From Paroedura picta (taxonomy: Eukaryota; Chordata; Lepidosauria; Squamata; Gekkonidae), in assembly GCF_049243985.1 (NCBI RefSeq), contig NC_135369.1, positions 22,738,765 to 22,802,764 on the forward strand: 64,000 nucleotides of DNA. Reading direction: 5' to 3'. A model generated the notes under the pieces. That model searched no databases, was not told the origin of the DNA, and worked only from the letters and a program-made list of their open reading frames with translations. The stretch's first letter is position 1. The number at the start of each line of letters is the position of its first letter. The position numbers were made by a program, and so were the translations under genes. Shown in pieces: positions 44,001-54,449 of this stretch.

Positions 44001-47000
44001 TGACGATTGAGCTGGTGAACACAAAATGTGAAAAGAATGAGAGGGCACGACTGGCACCAGCGGACCTGGAGCGATGCCCATTGCCCCCGAAGGCAGAGCA
44101 GCAGGTGAGAGGAGAAGGCAGCAGCTGGAGGGGAACCTTTCTTATTCAGGGGACTGAGACTGTTCGGCGACGATAATATTTTTCTTCCATCTAGAGGAAG
44201 AAGAAGAGTTGGTTCTTATATGCCGCTTTTCTCTACCCGAAGGAGGCTCAGAGTGGCTTACATTCACCTTCCCATTCCTCTCCCCACAACAGACACCCTG
44301 TGAGGTGGGTGAAGCTGAGAGAGCCCTGATATTACTGAAGAAGGAGAGTTGGTTCTTATATGTAGCTTTTCTCTACCTGAAGAAGTCTCAAAGCAGCTTA
44401 CAGTCGCCTTTCCTTTCTGAGAGAGCCCGGATATTACTGCTGGTCAGAACAGCTTTATCAGTGCTGTGGTGAGCCCAAGGTCAACCAGCTGGCTGCATGT
44501 GGGGGAGTACGGAATTGAACCCAGCATGCCAGATTAGAAATCCGCACTCCTAACCACGACACCAAACTGGCCCTTTACTGATATGACTCCCCCCTCTTCT
44601 TTCCTCCATGGAAAACACCCTGGTACATTTGCCACTCTCTGCAGGTGCTGGAAGGTATAAATCCTTAGCCCCTCCAGCTCTGAAGGTGCCTTGGTGCTTA
44701 GCTCAGATTTCCAGGTGGACATGTCTTAGTGAGGAGTGATCCAATGATTCTGGCTGGTCTTGAAGCATGGCCTTTCCCCCCATGGCTGGTATTCGGCTCC
44801 CTAAATGTTGTAAAGGTAAAGGTAAAGGTATCCCCTGTGCAAGCACCGGGTCATGTCTGACCCTTGGGGTGACGCCCTCTAGCGTTTTCATGGCAGACTC
44901 AATACGGGGTGGCCTTGCCAGTGCCTTCCCCAGTCATTACCGTTTACCCCCCAGCAAGCTGAGTACTCATTTTACCGACCTCGGAAGGATGGAAGGCTGA
45001 GTCAACCTTGAGCCGGCTGCTGGGATTGAACTCCCAGCCTCATGGGCAAAGCTTTCAGACGGCTGCCTTACCACTCTGCGCCACAAGAGGCTCATCTAAA
45101 TGTTGTACATGCATATATTTTGTCTCCATCAGATGTGCTTGACTCCTTGAACAAAATTTTACGCCAATGGCACCTTTTTCTTGGTTTTAAAAGTGCCATA
45201 GGACTAAAATTTGTTCTGCTGCTTCAGACCAACATGGCTAAGCACCTGAGTCAAGAGACTCCTTGATGTTAGTGCTCAGTAACAGCGACCTTTTTAAAAT
45301 GCCTGCATACTTTGAGTGAGCACAGATTGGCCTCGGAAATTGTTGCAGCAGGACATAAGTGTATTCGCAACAAAGTCCTCACTTCCCCTGCATGTGTCTT
45401 GGTTCTTCTGACCAGGCGTGTTGTGAGAATTCTGAGTCCAGAACTTAATTCCCAGGTGCCCACAGGTCTGGTTTAAATCCAGACTTTGGCATTCTATAAG
45501 AAGGGGCTGAAGCTCTTGTATAATTTCCCTAACTTGAAGTGGGCTTTGGGAGCCAGTATTTTATCATGTTGGGAAAATTTGCATGCTGCCTCTCAGTACA
45601 TGTACCTTGCCACCATGGGGCAAGTAGCAGTTCCCCAGGCCCATTTCAAGTCTGGAAAATGACACAAGGCTTCAGCCACCACACTCAGAAGGCTGAGTTC
45701 TAATCAGAATTGGAACCCGCCCCCCCCCCCACACACACACGCCTGGGAGTAAATGTACTTGGCAGACACGGGGTGGACTGGCAAGGGAAAGAAGGTCTTA
45801 GGCAAGCTGTGAGAGTGCTGCATTGCAAGTGAACTTCGGAAACTAGCTTTGTTTGGTGGAAATGATGTCAAGTTGCAGTCAACTTGCAGCAGCCGCATAA
45901 GGCAGGGTCAGCTAAACTGTGGCTCTCCAGATGTCCATGGACTACAATTCCCATGAGCCCCTGCCAGCTGGTAATTGTAGTCTATGGACATCTGGAGAGC
46001 CACAGGTTGGCCACCCCTCCTATAGGGTTTCCAAGGCAAGAGACGAACAGGGGTGGTTTGCCATTGCCAGCCTCTGCGTAGGAACCCTGGACTTCTCCTA
46101 GTGATTGCCCATCCAAGTACAAACCGGGCCAACCCTGCATGTGTGTGTGTGTGTTTGTGTGTGTGCATGTGTGTGTGTGTTAAGGGCCATCAAGCCACTT
46201 CTGACTTACGGTATTCATATGAATTAATATCTTCCCAAACCCTGCTTAGCTTCCAAGTTCCAACAATATCAGGCTAGTCTGGTCCACCCAGGTAAGCGCA
46301 CCTTTGTTTACTTTTAAATAGATGTATGTACTTTAGATGGTACTCAACAGTAAAGTTTGTACATCCTGCTGAGCATTTTGAGTTCCTGAGCACAGGCGTG
46401 TGTTTTAGGAAAAGAGTTTGTTTGTATTATACCAGGCTTCTTTTCTAAAGTGAAAACTATGAGCCCTTTTTTATTTAGAGAATTGTTATGCCAGCTTTAT
46501 GTAGTGGTTAAGAGCGGCGGCTTCTAATCTGGCAAGTGGAGTTTGATTCCTCCACATGCAGCCAGCTGGGTGACCTGCGGCTAGTCCCAGACCTGTTAGA
46601 TACTGTTCTCACAGAGCAGTTTCTCTCAGAGCTCTCTCAACGTCACCTACCTCACAGGGTGTCTTGTTTTTACCATTGAAACATTCTTCAGGCTTTCAGA
46701 AACCCCAGAAGTGGCACGATCATGCAGAATAGGGTTGGGGAGCATAGCTATGGACACACCCACCCAGTGCCCCTCCCCTTCCCACCCCCTCCAGGCCTAT
46801 CATTGGTTATTTGGGAGGGGTGGGTGGGTCATATCACCTAATAAATGCTTAACAAATTCAAATACAGATATAAAAATTAATTAACTCATACCCAATTGGA
46901 AAGCACTTCCAGGGCCATCAAGAAATTCCCAGGGTTTCATACAACCCAGGTTGAGAAAGCCTGATGTAAAGTAAGAAAAGTGTATACTTGTTTTATCTGC

Positions 47001-50000
47001 CAAGATGCCCTATTTTGGTGATACTGATTTGTATACCACTTCAGCACAGCTACATGCAGAACCTTCCTCTAGTTTAGCTGAACTGCCAAGTAGGCTGCAG
47101 CCCAATATTCCTGGCATCTGATTGATATCCTTGAGGTTCTTCCTGTAACTATTTAATCATCAGGAATGTTAAGAGGCAGGGATCTGGCGGCTGCATCAGC
47201 AGCTGGACCTGTTCCTCTTGCATGGGATGGAATATGTGCCTTGCATTTAGAACAGTGGTTCTCAAACTTCCTAATGCCGTGACCCTTTAATACAGTTCCT
47301 CCTGTTGTGGTGACCCCCAACCATAAAATTATGCCAGTGTTCTTTCACAGAAATTAAACCAAAACTGACCCATGGCGTGAAGAACCATTGTTCATGGTTG
47401 TATATAAACTGGTTTATTTCTGGGGGTTCTCAGTTCAGTTCTGCCTCTTGTCCTACCATGCCGATCTCGTTGTTTTCCACTGCCCCAGTTGGACGTCTGC
47501 AGGAGGAGCGGCAACCGTGGCAGCGCACAACCCCCCAAGCTGCTTGCCCTGCTGTGACCCCTATGAAAGGGTCATTCGACCCCCCAAAGGGGTCTCGACC
47601 CCCTGGTTGAGAACCACTGATGTAGAAGATCCCTGGTCAGTCTCCTGATTAGCTGAAGAGAGGATTCGGTCTTGCAGTGTTAGGCAAGGCCTTAGTTTCT
47701 CTGAATAAACTGACTGGATGGCCTGATTCAGTGTAAGGCAGCTTCATATGAATGCTGATGTTTTGGAAGGAGCCACAGTTTCATGGTAGAGGACAGACTT
47801 CACATACATAGAAATTGCAAGTTTCAGGCCCCAAGCATTTCCTCTAGGTGGCCCAAGGAGTCCAGTAATATCTTGAATGAATAGCAGAGTTTGCCAGGTA
47901 TCTGAGGGTGTGCCTGCACACAAAAGCTCATACCTTGAATAAAACTTTGTTGGTCTTAAAGGTGGCGCTGGACTCAAACTTTTGTTCTGCTTTAGACCAA
48001 CACGGCTACATTCCTGAATCTACCTTAAATGTTTGTGAACAGGTCAAGGCAATTCTTCAGTGAGGGTTGGAACAGCCCCTGAATTTTCAAGAGAACTGTT
48101 GCTAAAGGGAAGACTGCCCTTCCCTTTGCTGAATGTGAACAGGAGGTTTTTATAGTTTGGAACTAGCAAAATTTATCCTACCTGTGTAGAAAGCTACCTC
48201 CGTCATCATTTCCAGAAGTTTGTGGGGCTAATGATAAAGGTTACCTAATTCTTGGTTCCAGAAAAAAACAAATCTCTTACCGTGTGTATATATGTACCAG
48301 TGTAGGTTCAAAAGACCATCAAAGCAAGAAAATTAACTCCTAAATATACTCACTGAAGGTTTTTAAAGCCTAGATGTTAAATTCTTGAGCTTTGGCTACT
48401 TTTGTTCAAAATCATGCAGTAAAGTCATACAGTTTAATCCAAAACGATGCAAAGGCAAGATAATGCAGCAAAGATAAAACATAGGTGCTGAAGGGAAAGG
48501 AAAGGTAAAAGGAATAAAGCATATCAGGGTAGTTTGCATTTACAAGAAATATAGGCTACTGATAGTCTGACTTCCTTCAATCGATTAGAACCTATCTGGA
48601 GACAGCTTTCTGGAAGATGAGCAAAACTCCCCCACCCCACTAAAGCTGAAATCAGTAAGTTTATTAGCAGGGCTCTTGGATGCCTCCCAAGCGACCGTGA
48701 ACTGGGAATGTTTGTTGCTTGACACCTGTTGTTAGAGCTGCCAACCTCCACGTCATGGCTGGAGATCTCCCACTATCACAATTGATCTCTAGGCAACAAA
48801 GATCAGCTCATGTGGATGAAATGGCTGCTTTGGAAGGTGGACTCTATGGCATCAGACCCTGAGCTGCCAAGGAAGGAAGGAAGGACGGACAGACGGACGG
48901 ACCTTGTAGATGTTTAAATTGACTTGGAGGCATCTTGGTCCCTTGATACATGTGCCTTGGTCACTATCATCAATACGCTCTATTGACCTGGGTCATTTTA
49001 TAACCTTAATTGCTCCTGTACTCGAGCATGAGAGATCACAGAGGGCCTGCAAACAGAAAGGGACAGTGTGCTGTTGGGAGGAACAGAGGTTGGGTCCGGC
49101 CAATGCTGTACCATCTTGCAATCCCCTACCCTATGGTGATTGCCTGTAGATAGGGGAGGAATGAGGATTATGCCGCTTCTTGTGTTTTATGCTATTAAGG
49201 AATTTATGGTTAGTTTTATTGGGACTTTTATCTGTTTTATGTCCACAGAGAGTGGCAGGATAGAAATCGAAATAATAAATAAATAGAATAACAGGCCTTC
49301 CAATGTGAGCTGGAGTTAGCTACGGTTGCCAACTTGGGTTGGGAAATACCTGGAGATTTTAGGGGTGCAGCCTGGGGAGGGTGGGGTTTGGGGAGTGGGG
49401 GGGGGACCTCAGCACGGTACAATGCCATTAAGACCACCCACCAAAGCAGCCATTTTCTCCAAGGGAACTGATTATTGTAATAGCAGGAGATCTCCAGGCT
49501 CCACTTTTGAAGCTGGCAGCCTTACATTAGGCCCAGAACCTGGAGGAGGCGTGTCGTACTAGACTGTGAAGCAGAGACATTAAGGGAGGGGAGCAAAGAT
49601 GAGGAGGAACTGCCAAGCCCAAAAGATAGTTGTGAGTATCTCCGATCGCTTTCAATAACCAGACTTCATGTAGGAAAAAAAAGTAGTTTGCTGAAGAGCT
49701 CCTCACGGGGTCCTTGATAAAACTGTGCTCCTTAGGCAAGCACCTTCCCCTTATCAAGCCAGAGCATCCAGCCCCTTCCAGAGCCAAATGGTTTGGGGCT
49801 CAAAAGGCACTTGTTGATCACAGAATCATAGAGTTGGAAGGGGCCATACAGGCCATCTAGTCCAACCCCCTGCTCAATGCAGGATCAGCCCAAAGCATCC
49901 TAAAGCATCCAAGAAAAGTGTGTATCCAACCTTTGCTTGAAGACTTCCAGTGAGGGGGAGCTCACCACCTCCTTAGGCAGCCTATTCTACTGCTGAACTG

Positions 50001-50661
50001 CTCTGACTGTGAAAAATTTTTTCCTGAGATCTAGCCTATATCGTTGTACTTGTAGTTTAAACCCATTACTGCGTGTCCTTTCCTCTGCAGCCAATGGGAA
50101 CAGCATCCTGCCCTCCTCCAAGTGACCACCTTTCAAATACTTAAAGAGGGCTATCATGAATTGGGCATTCCGGCCTCAAGGACCAGATGGTTCCCTAGGC
50201 AACAAGGCTGGGAGCACACCCAGAGTCTAAAATAGGGTATAATGGTTGCAGCTTCAAAGACACAACATCATGGGATTCTATCTAACAAGCGTGTCATACT
50301 AGGCAGACATCAAACATGATTTTGACACGAGAGCAGCTGGGTTTGAGCTTTGAATAGGCATATGAATTCTTGCAATAAGGTGTGGGGTGAGGTCAATAGG
50401 GGCAAGGAAAAGGGATGGAGATCAAATACCATATATGGATTTTGAAATTACTTATCATAATTGCATTCAACTGCACCAATTTCTTTTTAGATTTTATAGA
50501 CCTGCCAGTTTCTCCAGCTTCCGTAATCATGGTGGGGTTCTTTCTCTAACCCTATGGATCATTTCTTTTTCTCCCATTTCCAGAAAGAAATCTGCACTTT
50601 TCAGGTCTGGACACGGTCTTGGCTCAATGACATCCGTTTGACACACATGAGCTGCGAATAG
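40674..50661 (+). CDS. Type 2 cystatin, snake-venom-cystatin-like (three exons, complete)
   Basis: Secreted cysteine-protease inhibitor of 148 aa. Exons 40674-40913, 43976-44104 and 50584-50661 join at phase 0. The ATG in TCGGCCATGG opens a signal peptide of about 29 residues (LLVLLLPAPRA). Conserved: Gly36-Gly37, VSDPDVQ, QIVAG loop (80-84), Cys98-114 and Cys127-147. Two odd points. The residue aligned with the legumain-type Asn is Thr64, and the next residue starts an N65-S-S glycosylation sequon. The usual Pro-Trp of the second loop is Ser135-Trp136. SDPDVQ, KAEQQ and FQVW.RSWL strongly recall elapid venom cystatins, which keep RPWL. It lies 5.3 kb after the first cystatin's stop, on the same strand. 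Confidence 0.9.
41511..41860 (-). mobile_element. TAGGGTTGCCA-type MITE, enlarged copy
   Basis: AGGTAGGGTAACTACCTCCA at the left and CCAGGAATTTCCCACCTTG at the right; the central TCTCCAGG block is duplicated in reverse, making this copy longer than most. Confidence 0.65.
41861..42915. other. Second cystatin, intron 1: pyrimidine-rich duplicated block and unassigned sequence
   Basis: CTCTTTCTTTTCTTG recurs three times between 42217 and 42302, each followed by a G run. GAACTCGATT near 42133 has an inverted partner AATCGAGTTC near 42556. No family recognised. Confidence 0.45.
42920..43032 (-). mobile_element. TAGGGTTGCCA-type MITE, partial
   Basis: CCAAAGCAGCCATTTTCTCC and AGAGATGAGCTGTAATTCAG. 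Confidence 0.6.
43033..43975. other. Second cystatin, intron 1 end; possible MIR-like remnant
   Basis: 43565-43760 has ATCACGACAACCCTGTGAAA and GGTCACCTGGTGAGTCTCC, a worn SINE. The rest is unassigned. Confidence 0.35.
43976..44104 (+). CDS. Second cystatin, exon 2
   Basis: The acceptor TCCCCAG ends at 43975 and the donor GTGAGA starts at 44105. Reads IVAGSLYYLTIELVNTKC and continues to CPLPPKAEQQ, 43 codons. Confidence 0.9.
44196..44575 (-). mobile_element. Sauria-type tRNA SINE, reversed, with internal duplication
   Basis: GAAGAAGAGTTGGTTCTTAT occurs at 44202 and, slightly changed, at 44340, so two copies are merged. The tRNA-like head ends at ACCACGACACCAAACTGGCC. Confidence 0.85.
44813..45094 (-). 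mobile_element. tRNA-derived SINE, full length, reversed
   Basis: Third copy of the 2585-2862 family; 12-bp target duplication CTAAATGTTGTA at 44801-44812 and 45095-45106. Confidence 0.88.
45130..45255 (+). mobile_element. Penelope-like terminal fragment
   Basis: CTTGAACAAAATTTTACGCC and CTGCTTCAGACCAACATGGC; diverged at the left. Confidence 0.45.
45256..45902. other. Second cystatin, intron 2, no feature recognised
   Basis: A short C/CA run at 45720-45740; otherwise nothing recognised. Confidence 0.3.
45903..46019. mobile_element. Foldback hAT MITE, diverged
   Basis: CAGGGTCAGCTAAACTGTGG and TGGACTACAATTCCCATGAG; right end GGTTGGCCACCCCT. The duplication is unclear; the oldest-looking of the six copies. 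Confidence 0.85.
46025..46290 (-). mobile_element. 5S-derived SINE, reversed, interrupted by (GT)n
   Basis: GGTGGTTTGCCATTGCCAGC and GTGATTGCCCATCCAAGTAC are SINE; 46138-46180 is GT repeat; AACCCTGCTTAGCTTCCAAG resumes the 5S-like part. Confidence 0.6.
46490..46672 (+). mobile_element. Sauria-type tRNA SINE, cut by a hAT element
   Basis: TGTAGTGGTTAAGAGCGGCG head; stops at CTCACAGGGTGTCT, where the hAT copy begins. Confidence 0.8.
46673..46963 (-). mobile_element. Non-autonomous hAT element, CAGAC/CAGCC family
   Basis: ACCATTGAAACATTCTTCAG to GGTTGAGAAAGCCTG; partial at the left. Confidence 0.7.
47253..47619 (-). mobile_element. Non-autonomous hAT element with CAGTGGTTCTC ends
   Basis: CAGTGGTTCTCAAACTTCCT to TTGAGAACCACTG; target duplication ATTTAGAA/ATGTAGAA. 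At 367 bases it is fuller than the 8261 copy. Confidence 0.88.
47902..48022 (+). mobile_element. Penelope-like terminal fragment with hammerhead-like core
   Basis: CTGAGG, a perfect 6-bp stem GTGTGC/GCACAC (47908-47921), then AAAAGCTCATACCTTGAATA. Confidence 0.5.
48023..48730. other. Second cystatin, intron 2, no feature recognised
   Basis: No repeat that I can name. Confidence 0.3.
48735..48872 (-). mobile_element. TAGGGTTGCCA-type MITE, partial
   Basis: AGAGCTGCCAACCTCCACGT, GGAGATCTCCCACTATCACA; followed by GGAA/GGAC tandem units at 48873-48900. Confidence 0.65.
49150..49285 (+). mobile_element. L2-like LINE 3' tail
   Basis: TTTTATGTCCACAGAGAGTG, GCAGGATAGAAATCG, then AATAAATAAATAG. Confidence 0.6.
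49320..49525 (+). mobile_element. TAGGGTTGCCA-type MITE
   Basis: CTACGGTTGCCAACTTGGGT at the left; CAAAGCAGCCATTTTCTCCA and GCTGGCAGCCTTACA at the right. Confidence 0.75.
49818..50160 (-). mobile_element. CR1 LINE 3' end, reversed
   Basis: ACAGAATCATAGAGTTGGAA, TGAGGGGGAGCTCACCACCT and TACTTAAAGAGGGCTATCAT mirror the 12322-12828 copy. Confidence 0.92.
50161..50583. other. Second cystatin, intron 2 end, no feature recognised
   Basis: Unassigned up to exon 3. Confidence 0.3.
50584..50661 (+). CDS. Second cystatin, exon 3
   Basis: The acceptor TTTCCAG ends at 50583. Reads KEICTFQVWTRSWLNDIRL then THMSCE and TAG at 50659-50661. The expected Pro before Trp is Ser. Confidence 0.9.
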   Translation, partial: KEICTFQVWTRSWLNDIRLTHMSCE

Positions 50662-51060
50662 CCCCTTTCTGGATTTGCACGCCTGTCTGCTAGCAAGGAA
50701 GGGCCTTTGCCGGGGAATGGAGGCTAATATAATTCTTCCTCACTAGGCTAATTCACTTGCCCTCCTTTACGGCCTCCAGAATTCACCTGACAGAGATGAG
50801 AAGACAGAGTCTGGAGTCTTGCTGGCTGGCGGGTCACCTGGAAGCCCTTGATGTTTCTCTCGTAGTTTCGTAGTGCCACCAAATCCCAGCTGAAAAAACA
50901 ATTTTCTTCCAACAGAAGCTTTCTAGGACCAGAGCTTCAGATGCGAAAACAAATTGTGGCTCTCTTCTTCACATCTGTCAAGAGATGAATTCTGCAACTG
51001 TATTTGTGTATTTGCTAGAACCTTGAATGTGGAATAAAGGGTGCTGTTTTATTGCTCACA
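50662..51060 (+). terminator. Second cystatin 3' UTR and poly(A) signal
   Basis: AATAAA at 51033-51038, about 370 bases after the stop, is followed by TTGCTCACAACAAAGTA, nearly the same as after the first cystatin's signal. Upstream, CACTAGGC and GGCCTCCAGAATTCACC match the first gene's UTR. Confidence 0.75.
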
Positions 51061-51615
51061 ACAAAGTAGCCCAGTACTTTCAATGTTCTGCCAGTGCAGA
51101 GAGACCTACATCCCTTCCTGTTCCTAGATCTGTGGGGATGCCTTTGGTTTTTATCTGTTCAAGGGGAGGATTGTATGTTTGAGGTCTATCTATGCCTTTC
51201 ACTTGAAAGAGGGAATATCCATGATTTCTGAGCACTGTGCTCCTTCCCCCTTCATGCCTCCTACAAAAAAAATCTGTACATGCTCAAGGGTACCCAAGTT
51301 GTATTTCTGTGAACTGTTCCCTAAGCTAAGCTTCTGTTCAGCTTTACATTTTTTTGGTACCATTGCCACCAACTGGCCTTTGTAGGAATTTCTTGCTGAG
51401 AGGGCCAGGGCTCCCAGCTTCCCTTCCCTTTCTTGCCTTCCTAAAGCCCCACCTTTGACTTGCATCTCCCCCTACCCAGCCCTGTCCTTGCGCACCACTG
51501 GGGGAATGAGCTCATCAGCTTCTTAACAGTCTGCTTCTGTTTGATCAATAGTTTATATGCTGCCCCTGTCCCAGGGCTTGTTTTAATGGCTTTAAAAAAC
51601 CAGAAAAGGTCGTAA
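51061..51615. other. Intergenic, no feature recognised
   Basis: Downstream flank of the second cystatin. Confidence 0.3.
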
Positions 51616-51687
51616 AACCATAGAATCATAGCGTTAGAAGGGGCCACACAGACCACCTAGTCCAATCAATGCACAGTTAGCCTAAAG
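51616..51687 (-). mobile_element. CR1 LINE tail, reversed
   Basis: ACCATAGAATCATAGCGTTA and CACCTAGTCCAATCAATGCA. A possible hAT start (CAGTGGTTCCCC) follows at 51688. Confidence 0.85.
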
Positions 51688-52049
51688 CAGTGGTTCCCCA
51701 AAACTTTTGGGGCTATCAACCCATGGGCTCTCAAGCCACACTGCGAGTGCCCCCCACATATGCGTACAAACACACACCTCTTTCCTGGTGTTAGGTCTTA
51801 CTGCAAATGCAAAACTCCCACATTTTAGTCTGGAAAAAAGTTATTTCTGAAATTCATTTGTGAAAGCTGCTTTGGGGACAAAGGCAAATGGGGAGAGAGA
51901 GCCAAAAGAAGGCTTTTCCAGCCTCACAGGTGGCAGAGCTGGCTATCCTATGTAAACTCGGGTTGCTAAATCTAAGTTGAGAAATTCCTGGAGATGTTGG
52001 GGGTGGAGCTTAGGGAGGGCAGAGTTTAGGGAAGAGAGGGGCATCATAT

Positions 52050-52860
52050 TGGAGCAGAGACAAAATTAGACAAATCCCTACATCTTCCCTTTCCCAACAC
52101 AGTAATGCTACATTATCTGCAAGATTAAGGCCTACCCAGATTGCTTTTTAACACCATCTTTGGCTAAATAATTTTTTCTTCCTGCTCCATCCAAGCCTAC
52201 CCCAGGAATGTCAAACTCCTGTCTGCAATTGAGCACCTATCAGGTAGATCATTTGCACCTTTTTGTCATTGCTTGGGAAATTCCTCCAAGCCATCACCTG
52301 TAGGTGTCGTATCTCTGGTGGCATCATCATTATCGGGACACCTGGCCAGACCATCACCCTTTTGAATTTTCTTTAATTTTGCCTCATTAATTCGATTATC
52401 AGGCTGCCATGCCCAGCCTTAACCTTGAGATACAATTGGGCTATAAAAAGGATACAGAGGGTAGCCATCCTTGTCTCGTGTTTTGGTTTTCTATGCATAG
52501 ACCCTGCTTTCGGGCCAATCAGCCACTTCTCCTTTCTGGTACTGGACACCTTAACGTCATGGATGATAAATATACAATCTTGCTGACCCCAAAACCTAAT
52601 TCCCTTTTGCACCCGATCACTTCTTTTATTTCCTCTGTGTGTCTGCATTAGTTTAAATTTGTGTGCTTGTATGTTAGGGATTTCCTTTTAAAATTAATTT
52701 CTAAATTCTGCCTGTGCCTGAGATTTCTGGCTAAATCCTCCCCGCACGTGGAGGTGGAGAGTCCTGCTTATTACCACCTATTGCAAAACTTTGTTTCCTA
52801 GAATTACTAATTCCCCTATCATAAATCCAGGAGACAGTTCTATTTCAGCTAACACCGGAA
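52050..52860. other. Intergenic, no feature recognised
   Basis: No supported coding or repeat signal. Confidence 0.3.
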
Positions 52861-52865
52861 TTACA

Positions 52866-52975
52866 GCCCATCTCCAGACGAAAGAGATCAGTTACCCTAG
52901 AGAAAATGGCTGCTTTGGAGGGTAGACTCCATAGTCCACAGCATTATAGTCCACTGAGCTCTCTCCCCACCTGAC
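52866..52975 (-). mobile_element. TAGGGTTGCCA-type MITE, partial
   Basis: AGCCCATCTCCAGACGAAAG, GAGAAAATGGCTGCTTTGGA. Confidence 0.65.
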
Positions 52976-53310
52976 ATTATTTAACATCTTTATGTGCCCT
53001 TTCACCCAGCTGGTTTGGAACTTCAGGGTAGGGTGCCACCGATATGCTAATGATACCCAGCTGCATCTCCTGATGGATGATGTGCCTGGAAGCCTTGGTT
53101 GAGTGGTTCAAAACAAGTCTACTGAAATGGAGCCCTTCAAAGATGGAGGTCCTGTGGCTAGGAAGGAAGGGGCCAGATCAGGAAGTGCGCCTTCCCAGAC
53201 TGGATTGCATGCAACTTACAACTGCACAGATGGCCAGGAATCTGGGCATTTTTGATGCTGCCTTAACTATGGAGGCTGAAGTCATGATACTAACACAATA
53301 AGATAGACTA
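52976..53310 (+). mobile_element. L2-like LINE reverse-transcriptase fragment
   Basis: Frames carry CHRYANDTQLHLLMDD (the YADD-type box, with Asn for the first Asp), PSKMEVLWLGRKGP and ARNLGIFDAALTMEAEV, in L2 order. A frameshift separates the blocks. Confidence 0.8.
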
Positions 53311-53765
53311 CTCTGGGCCTGGGATGGCAGGGCACAGAATGGAATGATGTCACCCTGGGAGTATCACAGGGATTCTGGGCCTGGAATGACAGGTCCCAGA
53401 GTGGAATGACACCCCTTGGGAGTACCAGGGGGGATCCTGACTGGAATGACAGGTCCCAGAAGGGAATGACACCCCTGGGAGGACCATGACACGAGCAAAA
53501 CTTTTCCTGACACTGACCAGGTGGGACACTTCCTCAGCAAGACATCTAATTCACTTTACTGACTGAAGGAATGATGTGTCCATAATTGCTTGCATGGCTG
53601 TACCAGCTGCAGCAGTCATTTCATGTCTGCAAATCCGAATCTGTGTCAGAATTAGAGAGCTGCCATAGTTTGGAAAAGCTGGGGGACACTGATAGTAACA
53701 GGGGCTGTCATTCCACTCTGTGCCCTGCCATTCCAAGCCCAGAGTAGTCTTATTGAAATGAAAAA
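53297..53765. repeat. Foldback segment with about 60-bp tandem units
   Basis: ACTACTCTGGGCCTGGGATG near 53308 is mirrored by CCAAGCCCAGAGTAGTCTTA near 53734. Inside the left arm, TGGAATGACA with CAGGTCCCAGA repeats at about 60-base spacing (53315, 53377, 53437). Family unknown. Confidence 0.6.
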
Positions 53766-54449
53766 TCCATTCCACTTTTTCCTTGCAACTGTTTTCCTAC
53801 AGTAATGTATTTCAATGGAGGCCATGCAAGTCAATTGGTATTCTTGCCTCCCATTATTTCCAATGGGCCTTCCAGTATCTCCCCTTTTCTCCATTGGGTA
53901 TTCTTGTCATTCGTTTTAGTAAATCCCGTTTTTGCGAATACAAACAATATTACTCCCTATAAACACATTCTTGACGATTTTTGTTACCCCTCAAAAGTTC
54001 TGGAGTAAAATGGAAAGCTAGCAATCTGAAGGGACTGCTTTCTGATCAGGCAAAACAGCAACGCCCTTGATCTTATACATCAGTGTTGCAGATGTTGGCT
54101 GTTGAAAAGGAAGAGCAGGAACGGAACTTGAGGGGAAAAAACATGGTCAGATGCCACGAAGTAAGTGGCAATGCCTTAACCATATGCGTGTTGTTCAGGC
54201 CACTAGGACCTCTTCCATCCTTATCAAGGGGAGTGCTAACCTTCTCTCCTTTCATACAACACACGTGGTTGGAGAACTCAAACAGTATTTAAACTCCGGA
54301 AAGTAAACTATTTTTAAGTTATAATGATAAATGTCTTCCTTGTCCTTTTTACGGTATGACATGGCTAATTTAAAATATCGAAATTACAAGACCATTTTAT
54401 AAGTAAACCCTTCCGTGGAATTTCTTTAATGCAGCTACTTTCTACATTT
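53766..54449. other. Intergenic, no feature recognised
   Basis: 53800-53900 has four CCAATGG or CCATTGG sites in varied orientation; no family recognised. Confidence 0.3.

Noticed and set aside
53077-53301. Conserved-looking coding frame
   Set aside because: Its motifs (LWLGRK, ARNLGI) belong to an L2-like LINE reverse transcriptase.
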